Assembly: GCF_002776525.5 (NCBI RefSeq)
Contig: NC_045438.1
Coordinates: 144,438,095-144,502,094 of the forward strand
Length of the DNA: 64,000 nucleotides
Reading direction: 5' to 3'
DNA from: Piliocolobus tephrosceles
Taxonomy: Eukaryota > Chordata > Mammalia > Primates > Cercopithecidae
A program made the position numbers and the translations under genes. Under the pieces are notes generated by a model. The model did not search any database, had not been told where the DNA came from, and saw only the letters and a list, made by a program, of their open reading frames with translations. Shown here piece by piece: positions 1 through 12,775 of this stretch (within the stretch, counting starts at the first letter, position 1; the number at the start of each line of letters is the position of its first letter).

Positions 1-26
1 TCCATCTAAAAAAAAAAAAAAAAAAA
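1..26 (+). repeat. Probable poly(A) end of an Alu cut by the window start
   Basis: The window opens with a short 'tccatct' followed by about 19 A, which resembles the end of an Alu right arm and its tail. Most of the element would lie to the left. A bare A-tract is the alternative. Confidence 0.4.
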
Positions 27-504
27 GATGTCAGCTATCACCACGTCTATTGAACATTTTACTGGAGAACATTACCAGTGTAATGAATCAAGAAAAAAAA
101 GTTACAAGAATTAGAAAGAAATACAACTGTCATTATTTGTGAATATAATTGTGAACAGAAAACTCTACAGATAAATCATTAGAATTTTAATAATTTAGCA
201 AGTCGTTAAGATTCAAGAACAATAAAATTCAATTTCATTTCTATATAACAAATAAATCAAATAATACATAAAACATTCAAAATAGCATAGTCCATTGGGG
301 GTTGGCAGTGGCAGAGGCTGGGGAACTCTTCTCCACAAATTACTTTGAGTTGCCGGCATCTTCCAGCACAGGGATCCATTACTTTGCAGGGCCTTTTCTC
401 TCTCAGCGTGCAACTGACAGATGGGGAAGAAAGAGTGCAGGGTCATGAGTGGGAGGGAGGTCTTTGTGGACCAGGCCTGGACTGGTCACATTCCACTGAC
501 TAGG

Positions 505-574
505 GCAACCTCCACCTCCCGGGTTCAAGCGATTCTCCTGCCTCAGCCTTCCTAAGTAGCTGGGATTATAGGCA
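505..574 (-). mobile_element. Alu internal fragment
   Basis: About 70 bases match the antisense Alu core (CCTCCCGGGTTCAAGCGATT, then the 'tagctgggatta' block). Both Alu ends are absent, so it is a relic or a piece left by deletion. The flanks are not recognised. Confidence 0.75.
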
Positions 575-1816
575 TCACTGTCCGCCTTTATCTTGGCTGT
601 CTGCTCCCGCTCTGTGGCTCCTCTCATTGTAAGACAGCCTGGTGAATTTTGCCTTGTTGTTTGGCCAGGAGAAAATGGAATTGGGTTTTATCTGCACATA
701 GCAGTTTTTACTGTAACTTCTGTTTAAAATTTCATCATGAGATGAATTCTCTGTGGATATCGGGGGGAAATGATTATTCCTTTAAGTTTAGAAGAAATAG
801 AAACTTTCCTTTAGCTTTATAAGAATAATTATGGTTCCCATTCTAACAATAGCTAAGTTTTCATGAGGAGGAGAATGAATATGTGGGCTAAGCTGTCTAT
901 TTCAGAAAGACGCGAAAGCTACTCCTGTGTGGCATTTATCGTGTATAGATTTTGTTTGTTGGACATTAACTCCACAGTGGCAAACACACAGATAAATGTG
1001 TTGCTGTGTTTCTTTTGTTGTTTTAATGGATTGAGACCACATTTGCAGAGTGAAGCCGTATGCTATCTATTCTTGCCTTTACTACTGAATTAATTAGCTT
1101 GTGATAGTGTTTCCTGAGCTAATGAGGCAAACATTCTCTTGGATTCAGCTGGAGGAGAAATCCTTATTACTGTCACTTCAAGGGTAGGGAGAGCGGTGAG
1201 GATAACATTATCAAAATTTGCTGAAGCAACCATCGTAGTTATGGAGATAAGTTTTTCAAAAATAACCACATTGAACAATAAGAATGTAGAATTGCCACTT
1301 TGTGGTAGTAACTAAAAGAATTCATGAGCAATTTGATTGGGAAAAAAGAACAAAATGGTAAGATGTAGCACGATGAAAGAGGATTCATCTAAAGCTTTGG
1401 AAGTAGGGAGCTGTTTGTTTAATAATGTACTTGGAATTTTGGACCCATCATTTAACCTTCGGATGTGGTTTATTTTTCTTACATTTGAAATTAAGGTGTT
1501 GAAATGGAAAATATATGTGATTCTTTTTAGTTTTATCACTGAGTGATTCTAGGTGTTATTTTATTTTAGCACAGGCCAATTTTCTAGTTAATAAAGTGAC
1601 TGGAAGTACAAAATGACATAGGGTGTCCTGTTTATTAAGGCTTTATGATTGAGGATGATAACTAGAAACACCTGCAAACCTCTCTTTGGAAATGAATCAG
1701 AATGTGGTTTACTATGTTGGCACAGAGGTCGGAGTTCAAGTCAGCCACAAAGCAACTGGACAATATCCTAGAGAGAGGAAAAATCTCCGTGACTAGGGAA
1801 TTACAGAAAAGGAGCC
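575..1816. other. No recognisable gene or repeat
   Basis: AT-rich unique-looking sequence. Short open frames on both strands lack recognisable domains and overlap each other, as chance frames do. Confidence 0.5.
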
Positions 1817-2197
1817 TGATATGGTTAGGCTTTGTGTCCCCCCCACCCAAGTTTCTTTTTGAATTGTAATCCCCATAATCCCATGTGTCAAGAGAGTGAC
1901 TTGATGGAGAAAATTGAATCTTGGAGGTGGTTTCCCCCATGCTGCTCTCGTGATAGCGAGTGAGTTCTCATGAGAGCTGATGGTTTTATAAGGGGCTCTT
2001 CTCCCTTTGCTCAGCACTTCTCCTTCCTGCCATCTTAGGAAGAAGTTGACTTGCTTCCCCTTTGTCTTCCGCCATGATTGTAAGTTTCCTGAGGCCTCCC
2101 CAGCCATGCTGAACTGTGAGTCAATTAAACCTCTTTCCTTTATGAATTACCCAGTCTTGGGCAGTTCTTTATAGCAGTATGAAAACGGACTAATTCA
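1817..2197 (+). mobile_element. THE1-type MaLR solo LTR
   Basis: It starts TGATATGGTTAGGCTTTGTG and ends in the 'cggactaattca' terminus, a full-length LTR of the THE1/MaLR (ERVL-MaLR) group. A perfect 5-bp target duplication, GAGCC, flanks it at 1812-1816 and 2198-2202. No internal region is present, so it is a solo LTR left by LTR-LTR recombination. Two overlapping antisense open frames inside it are LTR sequence, not genes. Confidence 0.92.
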
Positions 2198-2202
2198 GAG
2201 CC

Positions 2203-2690
2203 CCAAAATTCACGTACAGCTTCCCCTCAAGTTGTTGACCAATTCCTTGGCTGCTCATGTGCAAGTTAAGTCTTTAGGAACCCAGCAGAAAACAGCAGTT
2301 GGGAAGCAAAAGAGCTGAGTAGAGATTTCAGCAATAATGAGATTCTGGGAAGAAATAAATTCAAGTTTATGTCTCCCAAGATCAAAACCTTTGTAAATAC
2401 TCTGGGCTTTATGTTGGGACCCCAGAGGCTCTAGGAATAATGGCCACACTCCAAAAATGAAGAGTATGTTTTAGGAGTGAGTGATACACTCCAATTGTAA
2501 AGGGAAACTAAAGAAACCCAGCTCTAATAAAACCTAAAACAAAGGCTTGGCAGGATCAAGTGATCTACTGGTCCTCTGCCTGCCTGTAAAACAACATGAA
2601 ACAAACAACCAAAGCAAAACAACAACCAAAAAATGAATGAACAAAACCCCAACAAACAAAAACAAAATCTTAAACTTTTTTGGAAGAATC
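2203..2690. other. No recognisable gene; A-rich, CAAA-rich second half
   Basis: The second part (about 2590-2670) is rich in aaacaaac/caaaaca units, a low-complexity stretch. Nothing else is recognised. Confidence 0.45.
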
Positions 2691-3080
2691 TATAACATCT
2701 TACACAGCCTGCATAATATTTTATTCGAAGTGCCAGGCAGCCAATGCAAATTTATAAGGCATGCTAAAGTAACAGGGAAAAAAAGCAAAAAGTGAAAACT
2801 CAGCTAGCAGAAAAGACACATGCGTGATTTTGTTATTGGAGGTATCACAGCTAAAAACAACTGAGTTACATGTTTAAAAAATAGAGAAAAAGATAGAAAA
2901 AATAGATAAAAGTATGGAGAATTTAAATGAGAATGGGGAATAATTTAAAAGATTCCAATGAATATCCTGGAACTGAAAAATACAATATTTGTAATTAAGA
3001 ATTCATCTGATGGGTATAACAACAGACTGGCAACCGCAGAAGACAAGATTAGTGAAATGTAGGATATATTCATTCTAAAC
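2690..3080 (+). mobile_element. Possible old L1 (L1M) 5' portion
   Basis: The A-rich plus-strand composition and phrases around 2940-3060 (a repeated 'gaactgaaaaatacaa' style and 'gaagacaagattagtgaa') resemble the ORF1 region of old L1M elements. It directly precedes a clearer L1 ORF2 piece in the same orientation, suggesting one internally deleted element. Confidence 0.4.
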
Positions 3081-3084
3081 CTTA

Positions 3085-4054
3085 GGAGGTGTTCTTTGTG
3101 GAAATTAACAAGCTAGTTTTAAAATGTTTATGGAAATGGAAAAGGCCATGAGTAGCCAAGACAATTTTGGAGGACATGTTTACCAGACAGCAAAACGTAT
3201 GACAAGATTACAATATTTATTATTGTATGATGGTTTTACAAAGAGAGACTCATACATAGTGGACACTTGATTTATTCTAAAAGCAGCCCTTCAGAGAAGT
3301 GGCTAGAAGATGAGCTCTTCAATGAATGGTGCTGGGTTCATTTGAAAATTCACAAGGAAAAGAAATGAAACTTGACTTTCACTTATATCCTATAAAAATT
3401 TAATACCACACAGAAGGTATATCTTAATGCAAAATATGAAATGATAAAGCACTTAGAAGAAAACATAGGAAATCATCTTGATTACTTTGGGATAGATGAA
3501 GATTTCTTAAGTGGAACACAAAATTGCCAAGAGAAAGATCCATTAAAATTAAGAGCTTCGAGTCACCAAAAGACATCATGAAGGGAGAGAAAAGGCAAGT
3601 TATAGACTGGGAGAAGATATTTATGATACAAACAACTGCAGTGGGCTTATATCAGAATACATAAAGAATTCCTACAAATCCATAAGAAAAGATAAGGAAA
3701 AATATGTTTAGGGACTTGAACAGGAACTTTACAAAATAGGCTATCTGAAGGGCAGCAATCATTTGTGTTGAACTAGGTTTTTCATCAAGGGAATGTGAAT
3801 TCAAGCCACAGTGCAATACCACTATGTGGTATGTAGTAGCCACAGAATGGCTAAAATTTAATACTGCCACTTCCAAATAGGGAAATAAATGTGGAGCAAG
3901 TGTCAGGCTCATCAATGCAGGTGGGAGAACAAACTGGGAAAGTCACTTTGGATGAGTTTATGGTATTTCGACCCCAGAGTTTTGCTCCTAGGGTGGCTTA
4001 GGATAATGGCAGTATAGTGATATATAAACACCAAGATGTAAGATAGGAAAGAAA
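3085..4054 (+). mobile_element. Old L1 (L1M) ORF2 3' region, decayed
   Basis: The order of recognisable ORF2 blocks is conserved: 'gaaattaacaagctag', 'ttatggaaatgg', 'agccaagacaattttgga', 'tcttcaatgaatggtgctgg', 'cttagaagaaaacataggaaa', and 'aaattaagagctt'. Many indels and stops mean no reading frame survives. An AluJ-like element sits at its 3' side. The plus orientation is clear; the subfamily is not determined. Confidence 0.8.
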
Positions 4055-4291
4055 GGCTAGTGTGGTGGCTGAGCCTGTAATCCCAGCATTTTGGGAGGCT
4101 GAGGTGGGAGGATCTCTTGAGGCCAGGAGTTTGAGACCACCTTGGGCAACATACTGAGATTCCATCTCTCTCTCTCTCTCTCAGAAAAAAAAAAAAAAAA
4201 AAAAACAGCCAGGCATGGTGATGCATGCCTGTAATCTTAGCTACTTACGAGGCTGAGGCAGGAGGATCCTTTGAGCTCTGGAGACCAAGGA
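4055..4291 (+). mobile_element. Old Alu, truncated
   Basis: The left arm starts 'ggctagtgtggtggctgagc' and runs to an internal (CT)n plus A-tract at about 4168-4205. A partial right arm then ends near 4291. Divergence and the CTCTCT expansion suggest AluJ age. Confidence 0.85.
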
Positions 4292-7200
4292 TGGGGTACA
4301 TCTATTTAAAAGAATAAGCCTCACGGTTTAATTTGGGCAAACAAGTGACCTGATTATTTGATGATTCCACTTTCCCTGAAGTGTTTTTCCAGGTATCATT
4401 TATCTTCCAAACTCTATTTTGGTTGATGACTACATAGTTGAAGGCAATTTTATTATCTAAAAATATTCTAGCTCATGAGTTTATACTGGATATTTTTGAC
4501 TCTAAAATTTGAACTGTTATTTGGGCATAGTCAGGGACTAACTGCAGAGCATATATTTTAGTGTAGGGTAGAAATCCTTATATGAACGGACAATATTTAG
4601 TGTCTTGGATCCTGAGTTGAGTACATCAGACCTCTAATAATTCACTTTGAATGCTTGGAAGGGCTGGGTAAATATATCAAAACTTGGCCCCATTTTGATA
4701 TAGGTAAGTGTGGAAAGGTCTTCTGATTATGCAAGAAGAATAGTCAATAAGGGTGTACATTGAGCAGACACAAATGTTGTTAGGAATTGCTATTAAAATT
4801 TAATTGTTTTCACTTTCATGTAATTAAACACATAATGCAATGGTTTTTGTACATGCAGCTTTAAGATGAAATAATTGGACTATAGTTTGTGTTATTAGTC
4901 CTGTATCATGTCCCTTTCTGTTCATGACATCCTTTGGGTTTCTTGGAAGCCCTGACAAACAAACAGAAGCAGATAATTGTTGAGGCCTAGGTCCAATGAA
5001 GACATGTTGATGTATTGAGGTTCATTCCAACAGTGGGATCTATAACTAAATGACAAACTCAACACTTGGAAAAAATGTCAGCCATTGCAATTGTTTGGTA
5101 ATGGCAAATTAAAGTGTTTGAAAAACTTACAGAAAAAAAAATTCTGTCTAAGGAAGGGCAAAAGGTTTAACCATTTTAATAGTTTGGTACTTTGAAGAAA
5201 CCCAATGAAAAAATCATGGCAATCAGTGAAAGAAAGAGGAGACAAATATTAGAAAGTATGTTCATTGTCCTGTCATGGCTGTTGGTCCAAAAGTGTTAGA
5301 AGGAAGCAATTTACACTTGCTAGCATCTTCAAAGTCTCTCTGTTCTTTGGTCAGATGTCTACCTCCAGAATTAGTTTGTTTCTGTTGGCCTCCCATTGAA
5401 TGACAAGGTTAGAACATAAGTATACTTGTATTTCCAGGTTGGGGGATTCTGAGCACATTTACACAGGAAAACACGATTCTGTGGGTGTATGCCCTGGAAT
5501 TCAAAAGCAGCATTTGTGTTTAGAAGTACTTGATATGGTCTTTTCTTAAATGATGCTCAGACTTCCCTTTATTGATGTCTTTTCCAAAACAGGTGTACAT
5601 CATGTAGATGTTCATTTAGATTTATCTTTTTTGGAAATGTAATTTGTACCTGCTGATTAGGTATCAGTGTATATGACATTAATTTTGGCAATGCCCGCTA
5701 AAACCACAAGCTCCAGTCCATCAATGCAGGAGTCAATTCAAGCCCATATGTCTTCTTGCAACAATTTTATGGAACTCATATGAGAATTTATGAGAACTTT
5801 TGAAATATAGATTGTATATCTTTAGGGCTATGGGTAGAATTTGGGCTAAGTGGATTAAACATCTGGTGGTTTAGATTGTTTTGATTTAAAACACCATTAT
5901 ATATTCTTTCCTTCCCGTTATATGGGGATGATATTTATTTTATATTCTCTTCTTAACTTCTTAAGTATTTTACTTATAAGTTGACTTTCTCTATCACTAG
6001 TTAATATTGGAGGTTTTCCCAGTTGATAAAAACACAATTTATAATCATTTGGCAGTAGAATGTTAGCTAATCTCACCAGATTATTTTAAGCTACTACTAA
6101 AACATATTTAAAGCTTTGTGATTTGAGCAAATGAATGAAATCCATTTGTAAATGTTCAAATAGTCCTGAGTCACAGGTTTTGATCCTTGTCATAACTTTA
6201 CAGTTTTTCTTGGGTTGTAGTACTAATAGGTGAAGTGAGTGAGATTCCGTCACCGATTGATCCTCTCTGACAAAATTTTGCTACCACTATTTTTAATAAA
6301 ATATGGATCTCTTCTTTGGCATCATGCTGGGGCCAAGCTGTTTGAGTGGCAGCAGGAAGATGAGCAGGAGGGTCTGAGAAGGAATAGGAGGCCAGAGGAG
6401 GTGGAGGCCAGAGGAAGAGCAGGCAGCAGGCAGAGCGGGAGAGAAGGGTCCCTAGCAACCTGCATGTTCCCTGAGTCCTGGCTATCCTGGGAGAGGTTCG
6501 TGTAAGGTGTCTAAAGGTGAGTGGAAAAAGAGACCCATCAGGGGAGTGAAGACCCCAGAGAGAGGGAGGAGGAAAGAGTGAGTGAGAGGCAGGCTAGCAC
6601 TGGGCCAAAGCAGCCTGAGGGAAAATGAAGGAGCAGGAAATAGGGAGAGGGGAGACAACTGTCTGAACAATTTGTTTTATCCACATTGGGATAAAATCAG
6701 GGAGAAAATATGTGGCTGTTTTTAAACAAAATTATTATACCAGTCTAATTTATTCAAGATCCACATTGATTAGGAGTTTTAATTTACCTTGATTTAGAAT
6801 GTGATCAGATGTTTTGTTTTGTAATGATGTCTATATAGCAAGTCTTTAAAATTTTTCATATTTAAAAAGTACATACGTTCCCTTGGCATTTACTCATTCC
6901 TTTTTGCTAGTGTGAGATTGGCTTCCATTTCTTGGCTGTTTGATCTTGTAGGTTACCAAACTATGCTATTAATTTGGTTCATAATTAAGCATCCCACCTG
7001 TTCCTCCCCAACCAGGCCCTTTCTTAAAGGGCCAATGCTCTTAAAAGCCTTATAAATTAAAATAACTTTTAATTCTGGGGATTCTGGGAACCCCTTATTA
7101 CATATTCATAGGGGTACTTATCATTGGCTTTATATGAGTATGAATTAGTCTCTAATTGGTAGTTGCATAAGTTCAATAAGATGAAGAGTTACTTTACATG

Positions 7201-7395
7201 TAAGAAAATTTATAACATTGAAGTTTCTCTTGAAATAGATGAACATGCTAGTATGTTTGTGTAGAAAATAGCTCACATTGACACGACAGAAGAACGTTCT
7301 CAACTCTCCATCAAGGTAGGGAGCTCTAGGCTGGATTCTTCCCATTTTATTATGTGATGTTTTAAATCACAAAGTCTTTCCTCGCACTTCTGCTG
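4292..7395. other. About 3.1 kb without recognised gene or repeat
   Basis: AT-rich unique-looking DNA. The one departure is a purine-rich block at about 6335-6660, listed separately. Old repeats below my recognition limit are likely. Confidence 0.45.
6335..6660. repeat. GA/GGA-rich low-complexity block
   Basis: The plus strand is dominated by A and G (for example 'ggaggccagaggaggtggagg', with 'gagagagggaggaggaaagag' near 6557). It is far richer in G than the surroundings. The open frames across it on both strands reflect composition and show no recognised domain. Confidence 0.6.
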
Positions 7396-7399
7396 TAAA

Positions 7400-8150
7400 A
7401 GAATTCACCTGTGACTTCTAGTAGTTTAGGCTTACTTTTTATATCTTCATAATAATATCTCAGATCCATCTGGAGTTTATTCTTTTGTATGGTGGGGGCC
7501 ATGAATTTGCTATTCTTTTTCTAAATGGTATTTAGTCATGCTAGCATCATTTTAAAAAGTCCATTTGCGATGGTATCTATATCATATGCTGAATTTCCTA
7601 ATGTTTTAAGGCCTATTTCTGTGCTCATTAAAACTTTTTTTGTGGTAAACTTTGTACCTATCTCTAGTGGTTATCTTTGTAGTTATACTTTAAAATAAAA
7701 GCCCCTGTGCCCCAGTCCACTTTTTAATTTACTCTTTTACTCTACAGTGTGTCAGTTTTTAGTGGTATCCTTTGACTCCCACTTATTGATGAGATCAATG
7801 AGCTTATTTTACTTTTCCATGTCCCTCTACTTTTACTTTATAAAAATTGCGTTACTTCTATTTTATTGGAACATGTGTTTTATATATATATATATATATG
7901 ACTCTTCCATCCTTGTTTCTAACTTTATTATTAGATCTTCTATTGAATCCACATAATTAACCAACATCATTAACTTACATTCATTCTTTCACTTTTACTG
8001 AAAGTATTTTAGGCTATTAATTTTCCTTTGATCACTGCTTTAAATGTAATCAGATCCTGATATGTAGTCTATTTATTATTATTATTTTAGAAATTTAGAA
8101 ATATCAGGCTAGGTCTCATCAGTCATTTATTGGTTAAATGAAACTCATCT
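7400..8150 (-). mobile_element. L1M ORF2 pieces, minus strand, broken
   Basis: The segment at 7440-7640 reads as antisense L1 ORF2 ('gatccatctggagtttattc', 'atttagtcatgctagcatca'). The segment at about 7985-8090 resembles another antisense L1 block ('aggctattaattttcctttgatcactgc'-like). A (TA)n microsatellite lies between them at about 7880-7899. Much is missing or diverged, so it may be two separate fragments. Confidence 0.55.
7880..7899. repeat. (TA)n microsatellite
   Basis: About ten TA dinucleotides in a row. Confidence 0.9.
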
Positions 8151-8204
8151 GTAAGTAGAGGTCATGGTTATGGCATCCCTTAATTTCTTGGATTTTTGTT
8201 TGTT

Positions 8205-8487
8205 TATTTTTTTGAGACAGAGTTTTGCTCTGTCCAGACTGGACTGCAGTGGCATGATCTTGGCTCTCAGCAACCTCTGCCTCCTGGGTTCAAGTGATCT
8301 TCCCACCTCAGCCTCCCACGTAGCTGGGATTACAAGCACCATCATGCCTGGCTAGTTTTTGTATTTTCAGTAGAGATGGGGTTTCACCATGTTGGCCAGG
8401 CAGTCTCGAACTCCTGATCTCAAGTGATCTGCCCTCCTTAGCCTCCCAAAGTGTTGGGATTACAGGCATGAGCCACCATGCCTAGCC
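8205..8487 (-). mobile_element. Alu, minus strand, near full length
   Basis: It begins with a T-tract and 'gagacagagttttgctctgt', carries both arms, and ends 'ccaccatgcctagcc'. Moderate divergence suggests AluJ/S. Confidence 0.95.
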
Positions 8488-8489
8488 TA

Positions 8490-8880
8490 TTCTTGTATTT
8501 TTAAAACTCTAATTCTGTAGTCATGATACTTAAAGAAGGCATGGTTGAATAAAAAATTGATTTATACCTTTTCTTGATTTTTGTATAAATTCTATTTCAT
8601 TCTTGCTTTACTTTGCATGTTGCTTTTGAGAAATATTATATTAGTTAAGTTCTATTTTCCAGATCAATTTTCCCTAGTACTTGGTTGGCTATATTAATAT
8701 GTAGATTCAGATTATCTTGCATTTCTGGAAAGCTTTCTTGAATTACAGTTTAAAATATTAGTTTATTTTATTGTATTTATTTATTCTTCAGGGACTCTAC
8801 TTATTCCTGTGTTGACTGTTCTTTGCTGATTTCTCCTTTCAACCAATTTCTCTCTGATCATTTTTACTTCTTTGTTTAAG
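8490..8880. other. AT-rich, possibly old LINE, unassigned
   Basis: T-rich sequence between two Alus. The style resembles antisense LINE DNA but I cannot match it to a named block. Confidence 0.35.
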
Positions 8881-8881
8881 T

Positions 8882-9192
8882 TTTATTTATTTATTTATTT
8901 GTTTATTTATTTAGAGATGGAGTTTCATTCTTGTTACCCAGGCTAGAGTGCGGTGACATGATCTTGGCTCACTGAACCTCTGCCTCCAGGATTCAAGCGA
9001 TTCTCCTGCCTGTCTCCTGAGTAGCTGAATTACAGGCATCCACCACCACACCTGGTTATTTTTTGTATTTTTAGTAGAGATGGGGTTTCATCATGTTGGC
9101 CAGGCTGGTCAGGAACTCCTGACCTCAGATGATCCACCCGCCTCGGCCTCCCAGAGTGCTGGGATTATAGGCGTGAGCCACTTCACTAGGTC
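8882..9192 (-). mobile_element. Alu, minus strand, with (TTTA)n tail
   Basis: A degenerate (TTTA)n tract at 8882-8912 is the decayed poly(A) tail. The body runs from 'gagatggagtttcattcttg' to 'gtgagccacttcactaggtc'. Confidence 0.93.
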
Positions 9193-9590
9193 TATTTATT
9201 GTTTTTCTACTCTTCTTCAATGCTCCTTATAATATATTCATATCTATTTTGAATATGATATAGGCACCATATAATTGGATTTTAGGATATGCTATCACCT
9301 TTATTTCTTCCCTGAGATCAACTAACTCTTTTTTTTTAATCAATTCTTTTTAAGCCCTCATTTGGGTTCTTAAACTTTGAAGTTTTAAGTTTATGTGTCT
9401 TTTTATGTCTCCAATAGATTGACAATAAATAGTGTTTCACTTGTGTTACAATTTTTATTGACTTCATAATTATTTGTTTTATTAATTATTCATTTGGGAG
9501 AATTTTTCTTTTTTCTTAATAGTAGCTTTGTATAGAAGAAAGTTGCTTATACCTATATATTTGATTGACTGGCTTGGCAGATTGGGGTGG

Positions 9591-9975
9591 TGTATTAGCC
9601 TGTTTTCACACTGCTGATAAAGACATACCCAAGACTGCACAATTTACAAAAGAAAGAGGTTTAATTGGACTTATAGTTCCACGGGCTTGGGAAGTCTCAC
9701 TTACAGTTCCACGGGCTTGGCAGAAGGCAAGGAGGATCTAGTCCTGTCTTACATGGATGGCAGCAAGCAAAGAGAGAATGAGAAGATGCAAAAGCAGAAA
9801 CCCCTGATAAAACCATCAGATCTGGTGAGACTTATTCACTACCACGAGAACAGTCTGGGGGAAACCGCCCCCATGATTCAATAATCTCCCACGTGGCCCC
9901 TCCCACAACACGTGGGGATTGTAGGCGTTACAATTCAAGATGAGATTTGGGTGGGGACACAGCCAAGCCATCGCA
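9591..9975 (-). mobile_element. MST-type MaLR solo LTR with internal duplication
   Basis: An antisense LTR from TGTATTAGCCTG to 'ccaagccatcgca'. A perfect 5-bp target duplication, GGTGG, lies at 9586-9590 and 9976-9980. Inside, a block ending 'agttccacgggcttgg' occurs twice (about 9671-9691 and 9700-9720), which is not in the LTR consensus as I recall it. Confidence 0.92.
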
Positions 9976-9980
9976 GGTGG

Positions 9981-12700
9981 TTTTCCAGATTTGTTCTCCA
10001 AGGTTGCCATCTTCTGTCAGAGTAGAAGATTGCAATTTCTTTAATAGACGATGTGGGAGTGGGGGCAGGGAGGGGCGATCGGTCATAGGGTTGTGTATCT
10101 TTCATTTTTCTTATTTTAAAAATATTGTATGGAAGGATTCTGTAGTAACATTTTCACTTTTTTCTTTGAACAGTCTCCAATGGGCATCTCTTTCCTTTCC
10201 TTTTATTCTCTTTTCCTCCAAGATATTTATTTTCACGACTATCTCCTTAAGTATTGTACCCAATAAAGTCTTTTCCTTGGAGTCAGTGCTCTGATCTTCC
10301 AGGACTCAGTATGCATTTCATCACTTAGGATGATTTCACCTTCATTAACTTCCCTTCTGTCTTCTGCACAATTTTTCTGGATCCCCTACTCCCTGCCCTT
10401 TCTCTCCTTCTCCCACTTCTCCAACCCCAGCTTTCTGAATAGGCTTGTGATGGGAGTTTTAGAGAAAGCTTTGCTGGAAATCAGTATTTACTTTTTCAGA
10501 TACAAGTAATTAAAATTGTAGTTTAGGCTGAAAGTATGCTATTTGTGTGAATTTATTTGTACTTGTTGATCTGTATAGTGTTTTGGAGAGGGTGGTGAGA
10601 TTTCTATTTAGGCAGCTGTGATTACCTTGAATTTTCAGAGTAAGCAATCTTGACTATGTCCCTCATTAATGTTGATCCTTTGGATTTTACCTGTAGTTCC
10701 TCTTACTGTAGGCTCTGATACAATTTTCTTGAACTCTGTTTATAAAACTAGAGAAATGACTGAAATTCTGAATGTTGTATTTGCTTTCTCCATCATCTCC
10801 TTTCAGGAATATGTGCAAACTCACTCCCTTTATAATCTTCAGACAAAGAAATCACACCAAAATTTACAATCAAAGCATAACAAAGCAGATAACAACAATA
10901 ATTAAAGACATTTCTCTAGTTCAAAACCCATGGGTAAATCTGATTCGCTAGATCTTGCCTACCAGTTCATTAGAAATAACCAGAAACCTATGTATGCTAG
11001 TTTAGGCTGATGCTGTATGGAACCCTGTGCCCACCCTGACTGTGTGATAAACTCTGCTAGTGGGCATGAGTGTGCATGGTGGGGTTATCAGAGAACCTTG
11101 GGTCTCACACAGAAGGTAACCTTTGACTTCATACTTAAATTAGGGTAAGCTGGGTGTTTTCAAAGTAAAGAAAGTGGAGGCAGGGAAACCCCTTTAAAAC
11201 AAAAGTTTCCTGGGTCAAAATTATGAAGGTATTAAAATGCTTCAGCTGTTTGCACAGGTAATCTTAGATGACCTTAACACACATAATTGAGAGTGGGGTG
11301 GCAAAGTGGGGAGGCCTGGGGGAAATAGGAGGTGATGAGAGATGAGGCTGGAATGGAGGTTGGAGTCAAATTTGAAGGGCTTTGCTTGCCACATCATTCA
11401 AAAAGAATAATGCAACCACAAATTTCCTTTTTTTGCCAACCAAAAGGAAGAAAATTAGATACCTGCTGATAAAAATGGTATATTGTTAGGATGATAAATC
11501 TGTAACCTGTAACACAAACTTTTTCAGGGGAAAAACAGAAGTGTTTCAAATAAATTTATTTTCAAAACCAAGCAGCCAATTTTTCTAGCCAGTGGAAAAT
11601 TAGTCTGTTGTGTTCTAGAGTTGGTTGATAAAACTTAATAGTTTATTTTTAATATCAGTTCAAGGGTGTCAGAATGACTAGCCATTTGAGTAGGGGAGCT
11701 ATCTCACTTAAACAAAAATCCTCCATTGATGGCTTCCAGAAGTTCTTCAATGTTGATTTCTTCAACTTTATCTACTCAAGGCCCAGCAGTGTGTAGGCAC
11801 TAAAAGATTAATAAATACATGCTGAAAGAAAGTGAGAAAGATAAAAGAAAGATAAGTAAAAGAGAGAGAGAAAAGAAGGAAAGAAGGAAAGGAAAAGAGA
11901 AAGAACTCAACCCATTGGGGAGAGATTTTCACTTAGCTTTTCAGTGCTCATACATTATAGCGTTTGGTGGTTTATTTGGGTGGGGCAATATTTCTTCACC
12001 TTCAGCTAAAATGTTACACTCCTAAGAGTTGTCAAACTTTATCAACCATTGTGATTTCCAGCTAACTAATAGATAATAAAATGGGCACAGGATAGGTGTC
12101 AAGGACTACCTTCTAATCCCATTCCCTACATTAAGATGGGACACTTGATTTTATAAGAAAGGGGAAGGGAGGCCAGAAGGAGTAGAGAACAGACATCTCT
12201 TCTCTGTTTTTCTTAGAATTTTTCTACACTAGGCATAATTAAAATAATGGCCCACTGTTCAAGCTGTGAAATAATCTGGAAAACAACAGAAAAAATATAT
12301 AAAATGTGTGTTCCTTTCATTTTAGGAAACATTTTGGGAAGAGAGGAATAAAGGGAGGTTTGTTAATTTTTAAATGATTATCTTATTCAAAGAGGATAAT
12401 AATTTTTGATGCTTGCTATATACACCAAAACATAAAACTCGAGGTTTATATTTTAAACAGAACAGACCAGACCCTACCAAGGAGGAGGAAACAGTTACAC
12501 TGTGTTTGAGATTGTTTTTCTAATGTAGTCTATACAAATATCACTTGCTTCAGTTTTATTAGATGTTAAGAATATTCCTGAAAATGCAAATTTCAGTCTC
12601 TCCAAAATAGGATACTGTCTAATTTTAAAATATTGAACCATATGGAATTTTGTCTAGTTAACTGCATGTGTCCCTGAAATAGAATATTTATGGGGTTTTG
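9981..12700. other. About 2.7 kb with no recognised gene
   Basis: Mostly unique-looking. A short 'ggcactaaaagattaataaatacatgctg' block near 11794-11822 resembles the 3' end of an L2/MIR. It is followed by a purine-rich GAAA tract (11824-11908). The open frames here are short and unrecognised. Confidence 0.45.
11824..11908. repeat. Polypurine (GAAA/GGAA) tract
   Basis: The plus strand is almost entirely purine, with gaaag, agagagag and aaggaagg units. The K/E/R-rich open frame over it is a composition artefact. Confidence 0.8.
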
Positions 12701-12775
12701 TATTTCCAGTGCATTTTAGAGTTCCTGGAATAAAGCACATGGTCAAGAAATACTTGTTGAGTAAATTAATGAGTG
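12700..12775 (+). mobile_element. Possible L2/MIR 3' end
   Basis: The stretch with 'aaatacttgttgagtaaatta' preceded by 'cctggaataaagcacatgg' resembles the conserved L2/MIR tail ('...ttgttgaatgaatga'). Confidence 0.4.
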
